Shown: in pieces, positions 37,450-50,251 of the stretch
How the letters are laid out: the number at the start of each line of letters is the position of its first letter
Numbering within the stretch: the first letter of the stretch is position 1
Assembly: GCF_029227915.1 (NCBI RefSeq)
Contig: NC_079878.1
Location: 11,656,001 to 11,720,000, forward strand
Reading direction: 5' to 3'
DNA: 64,000 nt
From: Hydractinia symbiolongicarpus
Taxonomy: Eukaryota > Cnidaria > Hydrozoa > Anthoathecata > Hydractiniidae
Position numbers and translations under genes: made by a program
The notes under the pieces: generated by a model
Told to the model about the DNA's origin: nothing
Database searches by the model: none
The model's input: only the letters and a program-made list of their open reading frames with translations

Positions 37450-38290
37450 GGCTAAAACACGCGATGAAAGATTCATCTTAACACATGGGAACATGAAAAT
37501 CATATATATTCCTAAACAACTATTTTAGAAAAGAAAATGTCAAAGAACAGACTTCCAAATCTGTATACTACCACTTCCAAACCAAATTGGGCCTCGTTAT
37601 CATAGCTCTGACCGTTGCATGTTCCTTTATTGGCATTTCAAGGAAGTGAAGAACTAGGATTATTAGCCATTTTTAAAAATTAGAGGTAATTGCTTAAAAC
37701 AAAGTCGATAAAATAATAAAAAATTAAACAATATTTGTTTGACAAATAATTGGTCAAATAACAAAACATTTTCATAGTGCAAATTTAAATCCTAAGTATA
37801 GTTTGTCGGAGATAAAATTCTTGCAACTGTAACTTTCAATATCACTACTTAATAATTCGACTTAAACATGCATTAAAACAGACAAAGCAAATCGAAAAAA
37901 ATTTATCCGTGTACACTTCTTTTATAAACAATACCAAAATTTGCACGGGACAAATATATATTTGAAAGTTAAACAATATTTGTTTGACAAAATAATTGGT
38001 CAAATGACAAAACATTTTCATAACGCAAATTTAAATCCTAAGTATAGTTTGTCGGAAATAAAATTCTTGCAACTTTAACTTTCAATGTCACTACTTAATA
38101 ATTCGACACGACACAGTAAATCGATGAAAAAGACCGAACATGAATAAATTCGAAACTATAAAGTACGCATTGAAATGAACAATTCATCCTGACGATGTAA
38201 AGAAAAATTCAACAGCATATTTTGTTTGATACTCAAATTGTCAGTCAAACTAATACAAGTTAAAAAGCAAAAAAAAAATTAAACTAAACT
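37450..38290 (-). repeat. Right arm of a large inverted repeat with internal duplication
   Basis: Partner of 35230-36230. About 150 bp of the arm occurs twice in tandem (about 37728-37862 and 37975-38104), each copy beginning at AAACAATATTTGTTTGACAA and running to TTAATAATTCGAC. Confidence 0.75.
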
Positions 38291-38334
38291 ACATTCCAAA
38301 ATTCCTAAGAGATGCTAGAATCACGTTGATCATA

Positions 38335-38515
38335 TTACAATGGATAATTAGATGCAAAATTATTTACAATCAATAATTAGATGCAAAATTATTTACAATA
38401 GGTAATGAGATGCAAAAATATATAGATAGATAATTGATAAATATATAAATATATAGATAGAGATAATTAGATGCAAAATTATTAACAATAGATAATTAGA
38501 TGCAAAATTATTAGT
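38335..38515. repeat. Short minisatellite, unit about 32 bp
   Basis: Tandem degenerate units carry ATAATTAGATGCAAAATTAT followed by TNACAATA. About four clear units flank a TATAGATA-rich insertion at 38420-38465. Confidence 0.8.
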
Positions 38516-38527
38516 CTTCATAGTTTG

Positions 38528-38853
38528 CTAAAAAAACTTGTTTGAATAATGACACTTGGCAATTAATTCACTACGTTTTATTAATAATAACTCGTCTTTA
38601 TTTTGATAAAAAAGGATCTTAAATTTTTCTTGTAAACTGAAGGGACAATTGCTTGTGTAGCTGTGAACTTGTTTTATGACCGACCATTGAAGTGATGGTT
38701 TGATGTTACTTTTTTCTTTCAGATCCCAAACGTAAGATGAGAGAGCTATTTCTGTACTTATTGCTATTAAGAGATTGCTTAATTCGCCCCTTATAATCTT
38801 ACTTGGGTAAATGATGACTAAACAATTTTTGTGGGGCGTTTTTCTACAAGTAG
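38528..38853 (-). CDS. Putative exon of an unrecognised gene
   Basis: Open minus-strand frame following an acceptor (CTTGTTTAG at 38854-38862) and running about 108 codons to a stop at 38528. The composition looks coding: KNCLVIIYPSKII, then a helical stretch, then W-rich and Lys-rich parts, ending in HYSNKFF. It could be the last exon of the gene whose exons lie at 39446-41106, but the phases I read do not join cleanly. No family is recognised. Confidence 0.4.
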
Positions 38854-39445
38854 CTAAACAAGATTTGGAGTGATGTGCAAAAATTAATTGTTTATAAAAA
38901 ATTAAAGTGTAGTGTGTCACCTTGTAATTCCGTCGCACTTTTTAATCTTAATGCACTATCCGATTTTGTCCTACTTTGTAATTCTATCGTAACCCATTTT
39001 GTCATATTTTGTTATCCCAAGTCTATGGCAATCTTTAATCCTTTATTTGTCGCACTTTGCAAGTCCCCCTTATCACACTTTGCTGTTTTTCTAGGAGTCT
39101 TTTCCAAAATGGCTGTTTTCCAAGATCAAGTGTAAAAAACAACTAAACTATCTTATTTATAGAAGAAATTTGTGTTCCCAACAATATTTTAGCAATTTGA
39201 CAAAATTTGAGTTTTGAGGATGGATTTTTTTGGTAAATTAAAAGTTTATGTAAAGTTGGTTTTAGATTTGTGCTTTACATTTTTATTCACGTTTAGCATA
39301 ATAAATTCATAATAATTATTATATACACTTCTAATAAAAATTTAAGAAAGTTTAAATCCTTGTCTCTTTTGTAAAGACAAAAAGTTACTGAATGTAATAC
39401 ATGCCTTTAGTCAATTTTCTCCAACAGTTCGCTGCTCCAATTTTT

Positions 39446-41106
39446 CTAGATCAGCTCATACTTCCATTTTTCGAATGCAACCTTCACTTCCTTCATACTC
39501 GGAGATCTAATTACAGATAAAAAATGTTTAATTTTCAAAATGTCTCCATTTTTAATTACTTCAGTATTATTTAGTATTGTGAAGAAGTCATGCGGTACAA
39601 CAAAAACACCAGCCTGCCAAGAATTGGACAATTCTATGTCAACTACAGATAATAATCGACTTGTAGCTGGTTTTTTTAAAAACTTAATCAAAGATAGGAA
39701 CCGATATATAACATGCTTTTGATAGTCCATGGTTTTATCTTTTAATAGTCCCTTTACTCTTTCCAAAATATAATATCGGTGCTCAATACTAAAATTGCCT
39801 TCCAATTCAAATATAATGCGTTTTAAATCATTGTCATCACAAGCAGCAAGTGATCTCTCAAGATCGTCAAAAATGGTACGATCTTTATGTAGTAATTCTT
39901 TAACTTTGGAAGAATTAATTGCAGTTGTTTTCCATTCACAAAATGAAGTTGCACATATGTTGCACCAGTCGTGTTCAGCCTAAAAAGAAGATAGCACATA
40001 ATGGGTTTGTAAAAGATAACAACATTAGGTTTGGAAATTAAGTAACGCGTTGGGCATTTTCATGTTTAATATGTGGCACTTTAATAGTTCGGGTAGTAAA
40101 AGCGGTCATAAAAAAAACTAATTTTAAAGTTCCGAATGCTTAAAACAATAAGTAAATACAAACCATTCGACTTCGCCTAAGTTCATCGTGCAGCAGATTC
40201 TTAATTCTATTTCTAGACGCGATGTATGCAATGTAGCAAGCTTCAACTGCTTCAACTGACTTTAACCTTGTTTCCGCCTCTACGAAAATAAAATAACCGA
40301 AAAAAAAAGTAATTTTTAATCTTCGTGCACAAAAAGAAACAAAACAAAAGCTGAAAAATTTCAATTCTCAAAATCGCATTACATGCCTATGAAAAAATCG
40401 AACTGTGGCTCCGCCGCTAATGTACTAATTGATTCAAAGAATCAAATCTTTCTTACTTGCTTTACTTATGAATTACACATCCGCAAAATTTACATGAAAA
40501 TGATGTGCTGAAATTTTAGTGTTTGAACTTATTGAGGGAGCCTTTACTAATTTATTGTTTAAAAATAGGGTGATAATATTTTTATTCCTAAATTATTGTA
40601 CAAGTTATGTTTAGATATTTTGTTCACCATTCATAACCTTTTGTCATTTTGTATTATATTTGCCGAGGCAATATCAAATTGGCATACAATTACGGGGTGC
40701 ATACAATTACGAAATAGGATGTAAAATTAAATGGGTTAGGGAAGAAATTTGAGGGGTGAAAAAGAGAGAATGCTGATATAAAAAGAGCAGAGCTTCAGAG
40801 TGGCTTATCGGTCCTATCACATGTGTGATGTAACAAAAAACCCTCCCATCTTCACTATACAAAATAAAATTCACAATGATCTATATCTGCAGGTACTTTT
40901 AACCCCCAAATTTGTAGCCTGCTAAAACATAGATGATCCCATTCTTCATTGTTAAGCAATTAACTTTTGTTAACATAATCTCGTTTGTTTTTTTTGGTTA
41001 ATTTGTTTTTTTGTAAAAATAAAGAAAATTCAAATACCTTTTCGTTCATTAATGCGTTCGATCAAATCTTCATCTTCTGTTCTGTCCAATTGATTTCCTT
41101 GAATGA
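39446..41106 (-). CDS. Partial gene of unknown function, three 3' exons
   Basis: Minus-strand exons 41038-41106, 40164-40279 and 39446-39979 join in phase and end at a stop, giving about 239 residues of a C-terminus. Splice sites are ordinary except for a GTTTGT donor after 40164. The protein is mostly charged and helical. A C-x2-C pair (DWCNICATSFC) opens the last exon and is followed by an Asp/Glu/Leu-rich helical region and a Leu/Ile-rich C-terminus. No family is recognised. The first readable exon lies only about 510 bp from the left end of the KDZ transposon. Upstream exons must therefore lie within the short remaining gap or beyond the transposon, which may have inserted into an intron of this gene. 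Confidence 0.5.
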
Positions 41107-41611
41107 CTAGAGTAAAAAATAATCAAAATTAACCTAAATTTGCTCATACATTTTTGTTATCTTTCATTAACACAGTCATTTAATGTTAAATAAAAAATGA
41201 GTTTTTTTATTTGCCTTCTTTTGTGTTATTATTTTCTCTCTTATTTTTAAATGCTAAATTTATAAAGTTACGCAATTCTACGCATGAATAATGTCTAACA
41301 TTAACTAAAACGCGATCACTTACAGATTAGTTAGTACTTTTAGTTTTTAATAGCTAACTTAGGAGCATTTTTTCACGTTTTGGCAGAGTTGAACTAACTA
41401 ATCTTATTACTTCTATCTAGTCATGGATAATTAACTTTTATTGTTCCATCGATGCAGTTTCTTTGTTATAAGCGGAGAATTAACATTGCGTTGTTTATTT
41501 CATTAAAGAACTATTAATTATTCGCGCTTTTTTTAAGATATTAATAAACTTATGATGAGAAGACAGGTTAATTTCAAGGCGTTTTTGTAAGTGGATTATG
41601 AAACGAATTAT

Positions 41612-41618
41612 AATAATA
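41612..41618. repeat. Target-site duplication, left copy
   Basis: AATAATA directly before the left terminal repeat, repeated exactly at 56036-56042. In this A/T-rich setting, chance identity of seven A/T bases is possible but unlikely together with exact terminal-repeat ends. Confidence 0.65.
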
Positions 41619-41739
41619 CAACATACTCACCTAACAAAAATGGATATAATAGCGATAATGCAAAATGGATATTATATCCATATGTACGGAGATATTAGAA
41701 TGGATATAATATCCATTTCTAGAGAAAATGGATATAATA
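41619..41739 (+). repeat. Left terminal inverted repeat of the KDZ element
   Basis: It carries six TGGATATWAT half-sites: single ones at 41641 and 41729, and two palindromic pairs at 41666-41680 and 41701-41715. Each palindrome is 15 bp, TGGATATTATATCCA or TGGATATAATATCCA. These are natural candidates for transposase-binding sites. Confidence 0.85.
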
Positions 41740-42570
41740 TTGAATTTGAAACGACGAGAACTGGCAGCGTCCCAATAATAGCACATTGAGGTTTTAGTTA
41801 TGGATACGAGGCTGTTTGGAGAGAGTTTCGGAACTGCGAAACAAACCTGGCCAACGAAGACGGTTCTCTTTTTTGCGTTTGCTTCTAGATTAGAATAAGG
41901 TCAATTCAAGTGTGTTTTGTGATAATGTAGTGTTGATTTATGTATTTTTTGTTGGTTAGAAGTTTCTGCATAAGAAGCAACTAGATGTCCTGACTCTTAG
42001 TAGGTGTTGGTGTGGCAATTATTGTAAAGACAACTCCATCCCATATCTGCCCATTTTTTTTCTTTTGTACTTTTTTTAAACAGCAATATTAGCTACCTAT
42101 AGCTAACTAGCTATGGGATACATTTACGGTGACTTCATTGGATAACAAGGCAGGAACATAGCTAGTAAGGGTCTAAAAATAATATAAATAAGCCCTCTTC
42201 TTCTTGGCTTAGCTAGCTAAAAAATATCACAGTCGGTGATATTCAGGGCTGATACAGGGAGTACTCAATTTTCCTTGTGTTCTTTCTTGTTCTTCTATTG
42301 CCTGTGAGGATGCACGCACATAAACACTCACAACTCATCTATCGATGCAGGATAGCTAATGATATGGCATGTAAAAACTAGCACCACACCACTTCACTAA
42401 TTACACTGAAAATATTTTTTAAATTGTTGTCTTTTGTCAGATCACGAAATTATAAGCAACCTTCTTTAAACCCAACAAGAAGTAAAAACTATCAGAGGTT
42501 TATCTGTTATTATATAAATGGTTTAGGAAAAATAATAATAATCACAAAAACCTATAATTAGGGGATTGTT

Positions 42571-43286
42571 CTGTTCTGCCCAGATTGCGAAAACGACCTG
42601 TTTACAACCGGGACAGCCGGATTATGTACGCACGGTCCGATTATGTTTTTTTTGCACTGTTATGTCGTGGTGAATGGATTATGAACGCTGATATAAATAG
42701 CTGGGAGACAGGCTGTGATTGGCATTTTCTTCAAGCTTTTGTAAATTAAACATTCTCTGGAAGATAGAACACCCCTAAAAACTAGACATGGCGAAATAAA
42801 AAAGTGTCGACGTAATTCTTAGTATAAACTACCCTTGTAGTAAATACATTTTAATATAATATACTTTGAAGCAACTAAATTTCACGGAACCTAAATTATT
42901 CATTTTGCGGGAATTAATTTTGGTGAAAAGTTATTAAACTTGCGAATCCCAAAATTTAGTATTTGCCACGAATGATATAAAAGCAGTCAGCCCCAATTAT
43001 ATTTGTGTTATTTAAGTCCTATAATTGTCGAATAATATTTGACTGTCATACATAAGTCGGCCTGCCCCGATTATGTTCGTTCTATAATAAGTGAGAAATA
43101 ATATTACACTGTCGTATATAAACTGCCCTGATTATGTTCCTTTTATAAGTGCCAAATAATATTTTTTGAGTAATAAGCCGGCCTGTCCCGATTATGTTGC
43201 CCTGATTATGTATTTTCTGCCCTGTTCTTAACCGGGGCAAGCTGCCGTACTTAATCAGGCCAATGTTCATTATCCGGGCAGAACAG
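42571..43286. mobile_element. Nested MITE with GATTATGT subterminal repeats
   Basis: Inverted ends CTGTTCTGCCC (42571) and GGGCAGAACAG (43276-43286) bound 716 bp without a gene. At least seven copies of a C-GATTATGTT-like word, most as CCCGATTATGTT or CCTGATTATGTT, cluster toward the two ends. It lies upstream of the transposase start, in what would be the element's promoter region. Confidence 0.65.
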
Positions 43287-43522
43287 TTCCACTGTGGCCA
43301 TTAGAACAAAAAAAAAATAAAGAAAAGAAAAATCTTATAGACTGCCTCAGCTTAATCACATAATTTTGCTAGTAGCCTAGTACAGTTAAAAAATGTATTT
43401 TGTGATAGTCCCTTGCTTTTCTTTCTTGCAGGGGCTTTTGCGTCTTGATCCGTATTAGAAAAACGTGGTAAATTATCTTTCTGACTAAACTTTCTTTATA
43501 GTAGGTAAAAACTAAAATCGAG

Positions 43523-46500
43523 ATGGGACCAAAGAAAAAAGCTGGTGGTCAGAAGCTGAGTGACTATTTGTCTGTACCTAGTCGTCACTTATTGTTAAAA
43601 ATGCAAGAAGAGGAAGGCAGGGTTTTTAAAGATCCCAATATTCTCAAAGCAATCTACCAAGCAAAATTAGAAAGATCAATGGATAGCCGCACGTCTTCAA
43701 CGTCAAATTCTGCCAGTTCTGATTCTTTTATTAGTAGTAATAGTACACCATGCTTTGCAAGTTCAAAATTAGGGTAAGAACATAAATTAGCATGTAAATT
43801 GTATGAAATATATTATTTTTGATTGAATTAATATATCTTCTATTAAACATTGTGCCTACAACTTTATCGGAGTACGAGTATAGTCCGGTTATAATAGCCT
43901 TTTTAGATTTATGTCATTTTATTTAAGTAAACAATCCTTATTAACATCAAGTATGGTCGCACTTCTAAATGAAAAGAAGAAGAAAAGTGTGTCATTAAAG
44001 AAAAAGATAGTTCCCTTTGTGATGTCAAGGAGTGGAACTTACAAATCTAAGAGACCAGTGAAGTTAGTAAATGAAAGGGATAAAAAAATTGAATTGACTG
44101 GTAAGTTGAAATTTGTGAGAAGTATTGAAAGATGTATTTATTTCTGCAATATGTTTAACCTGAAATTTACAATAAACTTTAGCTCCACAATTACAAATGG
44201 ATGTCTGCGAAACACCCAGTATGCCTGAATATGTTATGGAAAACAGCGAAGAAGGTTGGGGTGTATTCATATATAAATGTGAATTCATTGAAGCTTTGGT
44301 GTCATTTCGAGTTTTAGTTTATATATGTTTTACTTTAGCTTTAAACAGACAACTGCAATTATCAGAGAAATTTTTGGGCGAAATTTCAACAAACCGGAAA
44401 GCTCCTATAACCTGGGCTGAAAGAGCAAGTAGATTTCAAACATCTTTCATAGCAGAACGTGAGCAGTTGCACAAAGCATTTATGCTATCACAAAATCCAG
44501 GGCATAGTTCATGCACTAACTGTCATGAAGCTGAGTGTTCTGTGATCTGTATGGATTGTAAGCAGTACAAACACCTTTGTATTGTCTGTGATGAGATGCT
44601 ACATTCACATCAACCATTTCATGATCGCATTGGTTATGTTAATGGAGAAATGGTTGAGTTAAAACCAATACAGTCAATTGATTTCAATGGAAATTTAATC
44701 GAATTTGGTAAAGTGTATATATAGATATTATGTGCATCATTGTTGGAATAAAGCACCACTTCTGTGCATGCTAATATCTATACTTGCTATGACTGTACAA
44801 AATTAATGTTTTGATATTCAGAAAAGCATGTACCACTGGCAGTAAAGAGTTGTCCACAGTGTGGTTCTTCTATTTTCCATAAAAGAACTGACAACAGTCG
44901 TATTATATCTGTTATTTCATTTAAAGGTAACAATTGTTTTCTGATATTTTGTTAACATTGCATTTATTTGATAAACACATTTTTTGCAGAAACAATGTTA
45001 AAGTACATGTATATTAATTAGTGTAAATATCAATGTTTAGATGACGTTACGATTTGTTTGGTTTTTCCTGCATTTGTGTCCAATGCTCAGCTACCTTCGA
45101 TCCATTGACAATAGAAAGCATTGTTGAAAGCAATTATTGGCCAATGACTGTAAAACGCATTAACACAATCATTGATATTGCTTTGTTGGAATTTTTAACC
45201 AAACTTCAACAAAGGATGCCAGGTTCATCAGAGCATAGTTTATTATCAACACTCAAAATGTTATCTACAGATAATGGTCGGGTGAGTTTAAGAGTCTTGA
45301 AATGAAACATATAAATTGTATGCAAAAAACTTTTGATTTAATTTTAAATTTCAGTCCTCAAGCATAAACAACACTGCATTCTGTACATCTTGGAGAGAAT
45401 ACAAATTTTGCATGCATAAGATGGACATGCTGCAGCAGAAAAATTGGATGGAATGTCCTTCGTGTCATAATGATCAACATTCTTGTCATGTAGATGGAAA
45501 CAACAAATTGTATCGCTACAAATCTGCTGGTAATAAAAGGTTGGTATTGTTATATTCATTTTTCCAAGTAAATTTTTATCAATTTGAATTCATTTACCTC
45601 AAGAAGTGTGTTGGAGTAGTTTAGATTTGCGTACAATATTTCAGCTCTGGGCCATCGTTCTATCAAGATTTATTTATTTGTGATTCGGAATGTGTGGAAA
45701 AAACGGTAGACAATGTATATTCAAAGAAGTCCGGTGTTATGTAAAGGTGTGTGCTTAAATGAAAACATTTTTTCTTTTTTTTCATTTTCTTGGAACTCTT
45801 TAATGTAGTTTTGAAATTTGTGGAAATTTTTCAAGATTTTTTTTTAATTAAAACACTAAATTTAAAATTTAGACTAAGAATGACTGTGGTAACACTGTCT
45901 GGAGGGCTGCTAAGAACACTGCAAAGCATAATAACAAATTAGATGTTACTGGACTGAGTTATTGTGCATGCAGACACTGTGTTGCTCAAAAGGGACTGAA
46001 TATGACTCAGGGAGAAATATTTGCATACTCATATCACCTACAATCTTCCTTTATGACTTTAAATAAAGTAAAGTATTTTTGGTGTGATGTTGCTTGCAAA
46101 TATTATCCATGGTTAGCAGATGTTGATGTGAACCTCAGCCGATCTATGACTCCAGCATTATCAGTTATGCATGCAAAGGCACATTCATCATCGTGTCAGG
46201 TACATTTAAATTTCTCAGGTTATGTTTATGAAAAATTTGTATCACAACGAGATATGTTTTTTATTTTATTTTTTGTTTTATGTTCTTAAATTTATCCTAG
46301 TACAATAAAAATAACACATATTTATTGTTGTGTAATAACATTTTTATTATCAATTAATAGATACTCTGGGACGGTCGTATGACGAGTGGCACAGGTTTGA
46401 CAACTGGTGAGGAGGTGGAGCAGGTCAACAGTTATTTGTCTCGTTTAGGAAATTCAACAAAGCATCAGTTGCGTGAAGGTATGTTAATCTAGAATAAAAA

Positions 46501-48385
46501 CAATTAACTGGAAACATTTACTATTATGAATATGGTAATGACCAGGAAGATTTCTTGTTTCATTCATTGTAATGCTTGCCCTACCTTCGAGAGTCTCTCA
46601 CCATAGTTCGAAATGATACAATTACCTGCATGGTATTGTCTTGGAATCGTCAGAAAGTCATCAAATTATCATCCACCTTAAAAAAGAAATTCTTTAAGGT
46701 AGGATTTAAAGGCCCTTGCAATGTTATACTGTTGTCATTACCCTTATATAATAATGTTATAAAGAATAAATGCTAGCACAACATCCAGCATGTAAAAACT
46801 GGTAAATAAGGCAAATAAAGATGGAAAAATAATTGAACAGTTATTAATGGCTATTAAATTAATCCAGTTTTCTTTATTGTGTTAGACAAAAAAGTTGTTG
46901 GCTTTATCGAAAACACAGCTGGAAGATAAAATGATGGGAAAGGGGTGTGCGTTTCAGGAACAGATTATATTAAAATGGAAAGAAGAACTTATTTTTTGGG
47001 CTAAAGGTTATATTGATATTTTTATTGCTTTCAAAATTACTTTTTCACGTGTTAATGTGTTTTTATACTAGGCTATACATAAAGATTTTATTGATTGTCT
47101 CTCTTTTCAATTCATAGTGTTTTTATCAATTTACTATATATTCAAATATTGCAGAATCCCAGAATGACAACAGGAAAATCTTCACTGAAATGGAAGAGTT
47201 GGTCGTGTTATCTTGTTATCTAGGGACAAGTGATATTTTATCTAAGGAACTAACAGAATTGTTAATTGGCACACCTTATCTGCGAAACACAAATCAACAA
47301 AATTTCGAAAGAGCAACGTTTCTCAGATCTAAAGTATCATCTGAACCTACCTTGGACGATGTTGTTCCTATAAAAAGGAAGTTTCTGCAGATCTTCCAAG
47401 ATGAAACCGAAAAAGCATATTCTGGCATAGCCCAAAGTAACATGCAGATGTCAAAGTTAGCAGGTCCTTATTTTCTTCTTTATATGTATGGATGATAAAT
47501 ATCTATTAAACTCCGAGTTTTATATTTGTGGTCAAAAATTTTGGAACAATAAAGTTTTATAATACGTGTGGAACTTTACTTTCATAGACTCCTGTAAAAT
47601 GAGAAAAAGAATTCGACTTAAAACGTCTGAAGAGAAAAAAAAACTTAGCGAATTTATCAGGAAATATAATCAAGTTGCTGATGAAGTGGGTGTGGCTACA
47701 ATTAATGTAGATGTTGGAAGAGACAACTTTGACTTTCCGTGGCTAGAAGAGGAAGGTCATGAAGGTACTGCAAATAAAATGTTACTTTGTGTTTGCCTTT
47801 GTACTCTCTGTGACACATTAAATCATTGAATGTATGGTGTGTGCATTTTTTATTATGTTTATTGCCTCATATTATTTTGTTTTTATGTTTCAGGATTATC
47901 GATGAACTTTAAACGTTCTGTTGTCATTCTTTTTGAACTGATAAAACGATGCGAAGAAGAAATCGAAATTTTGCAAAGAGAAATGACAAACTATCTGTCG
48001 TATTACAAAAACGTGATTGTTAAACTTGAAGAATCTACGAAAGTGATTCAACAGACTCCAAATGTTAGTCATTTACCTGCACAGCATAACTGATCAAACA
48101 TTTAATTTAAGAGATTACACTCTCTTTTTTGTGTAAATTAGTAAGCCGTGAAATTTTACGTTTTAGGTGATATCCCAATCGAAAATTCTCTTCATAAAAA
48201 AAGGTGTACGATTTGCAAAAAAACAATTATTGAATGGTTACCAACATTTTTTGGACATAATGAAGACGAATACCGACAGTACCTATAGTGTAGAAGAATT
48301 GACTGATGAAGATGATTCCGACAATGACCTTGATAGTGATGATGATATTAGTGATGATTCGATTTCAGAAAACGAATACGAGTAA
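43523..48385 (+). pseudogene. KDZ transposase gene, two apparent frameshifts
   Basis: About 16 exons: 43523-43773, 43907-44100, 44183-44254, 44339-44707, 44822-44926, 45041-45281, 45355-45539, 45645-45746, 45873-46199, 46361-46478, 46592-46698, 46886-47006, 47155-47463, 47588-47764, 47894-48061 or -48093, and 48167-48385. Order of motifs: basic/Ser-rich N-terminus; CxC cluster CTNCHEAECSVICMDC; a zinc-ribbon CPQCGS; FSCICVQCS; then the KDZ catalytic region with VDGNNKLYRY (first Asp), DVTGLSYCACRHC, a CDVACKYYPW block (second Asp), HAKAHSSSCQ and GEEVEQVNSYL (Glu). Helical C-terminal exons and an acidic tail follow. Phases agree except in two exons, where each needs a 2-nt shift: at 45041-45043 and at the TGTGTG at 45691-45696. 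The last exon could be skipped by a stop at 48093. Either this copy is inactive or these are sequence errors. Confidence 0.75.
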
Positions 48386-48628
48386 TTAGTTGTAAATAAA
48401 TAACTTATTTGTTTTTGGATTGCCGTTTTTACACCTTTTAGCAATTTCCTAATATTTGCATTCTTCGAATTCTACCATGGGGTTCTTTTGCTACGTAAAA
48501 CATGACTTCTTAATTTCGCATGAGTTTTTAACTCCAAGGAGATTTTAGTATCTTTCTGTGTTTATATATAATTGTATTTTTAACAAAAAGAGTAAAGTAT
48601 GTAAACAGTATATTATTCAAACATTCAC

Positions 48629-49750
48629 GAAGAATTGGATTTATAATTTGACGTACGTGTACGAGTTCAACTCGACCTTCCATTTTCGGAGTATTTGTGT
48701 CTAAATCCAAATATTCTAACAAGACGTGGATACTAGCGAAGAATTGAATTTCTGATTTGACGTACGTGTACGAGTTCAACTCGACCTTCCATTTTCGGGG
48801 TATTTGTGTCTCTATCAAAAAATTCAAACAAGACGTGGATACCATCGAAGAATTGGATTTATAATTTGACGTACGTGTACGAGTTCAACTCGACCTTCCA
48901 TTTTCGGAGTATTTGTGTCTGAATCCAAAAATTAACCCACGACGTGGATACTAGCGAAGAATTGAATTTCTGATTTGACGTACGTGTATGAGTTCAACTC
49001 GACCTTCAATTTTTGGGGTATTTGTGTCTCTATGAAAAAATTCAAACAAGACGTGGATACAAGCGAAGAATTGAATTTCTGATTTGACGTCCGTGTACGA
49101 GTTCAACTCGACTTTCCATTTTTGGAGTATTTGTGTCTGAATCCAAAAATTAACCCACGACGTGGATACAAGCGAAGAATTGAATTTCTGATTTGACGTA
49201 CGTGTACGAGTTCAACTCGACCTTCAATTTTTGGGGTATTTGTGTCTCTATCAAAAAATTCAAACAAAACGTGGATACTAGCGAAGAATTGGATTGATGA
49301 TTTGACGTAAGTGTACGAGTTCAACTCGTCCTCCCATTTTCGGAGTATTTGTGTCTGAATCCAAATATTCTAACAAGACGTGGATACAAGCGAAGAATTG
49401 AATTTCTGATTTGACGTAAGTGTACGAGTTCAACTCGTCCTCCCATTTTCGGAGTATTTGTGTCTAAACCCAAATATTCTAACAAGACGTGGATACTAGC
49501 GAAGAATTGGATTTATGATTTGACGTACGTGTACGAGTTCAACTCGTCCTCCCATTTTCGGAGTATTTGTGTCTGAATCCAAATATTCTAACAAGACGTG
49601 GATACTAGCGAAGAATTGAATTTCTGATTTGATGTCCCTTGATGTACGAGTTCAACTCGACCTTCCATTTTTGGGGTATTTGTATCTCTATCAAAAAATT
49701 CAAACAAGACGTGGATACTAGCGAAGAATTGGATTTATGATTTGACGTAC
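48629..49750. repeat. 109-bp minisatellite array inside the KDZ element
   Basis: GAAGAATTG unit starts fall at 48629, 48738, 48847, 48955, 49065, 49174, 49283, 49392, 49501, 49610 and 49723. That is ten full units of 108-113 bp plus a partial one. Every unit holds ACGTACGTGTACGAGTTCAA or a near variant, with the hairpin CGAGTT-C-AACTCG. Two variants (GGATTTAT... and GAATTTCTG... starts) tend to alternate, suggesting a dimeric higher-order unit. 109 is not a multiple of three, so the minus-strand ORFs across it are not genes. Confidence 0.9.
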
Positions 49751-50251
49751 GCTGGATCTTGCCGAACCATCTTAACCGTACGAGTACTGGGCATTCCATT
49801 TTCGGAGAATTTATTTTCTATCAGTGAAATTTAAGTTCACCGGAAATTTTATAACTTTTCCTTATGTGTGAAGTTTGAATCTGTGAAACAAACTCCATCC
49901 CCCAGCAGAGGAGCCAACAGCGAAACTTTGGTCCCAGGTAGTTCCCCCACCCCGCGCCTGAGAAACGCTAGATAGCCAATCAACTTCAAGGTATTGTTTT
50001 GAATAAGCTCTATGAAGAAAACAGTTCCACTCTCTCTTTTTGATTCCACGTGAAGAAACTTGATTGCTGTGAATCTGTACCATCTTTTTAGCAGAGGTAG
50101 GGATTTTTGGGCAGAAATGTTTTTTAAGCGTTGTATGATAGTATTTTTACTTTCTTTTACTTCATTCTTAATTTTCTTGTGTGAGCTGCTAGTTTTTCTG
50201 AAGCCATACTTGATTTGTTTTCTCATTAGTGTTTTGTTTTATAGAAAAAAA

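Noticed and set aside
38335-38515. CRISPR-like array of 32-bp repeats
   Set aside because: Contiguous degenerate repeats without unique spacers, in a eukaryotic genome: a minisatellite.
48528-49799. Minus-strand ORFs with repeated VELVHVRQI-like peptides
   Set aside because: The tandem unit is 109 bp, not a multiple of three, so the frame shifts from unit to unit. There is no start or splice support.
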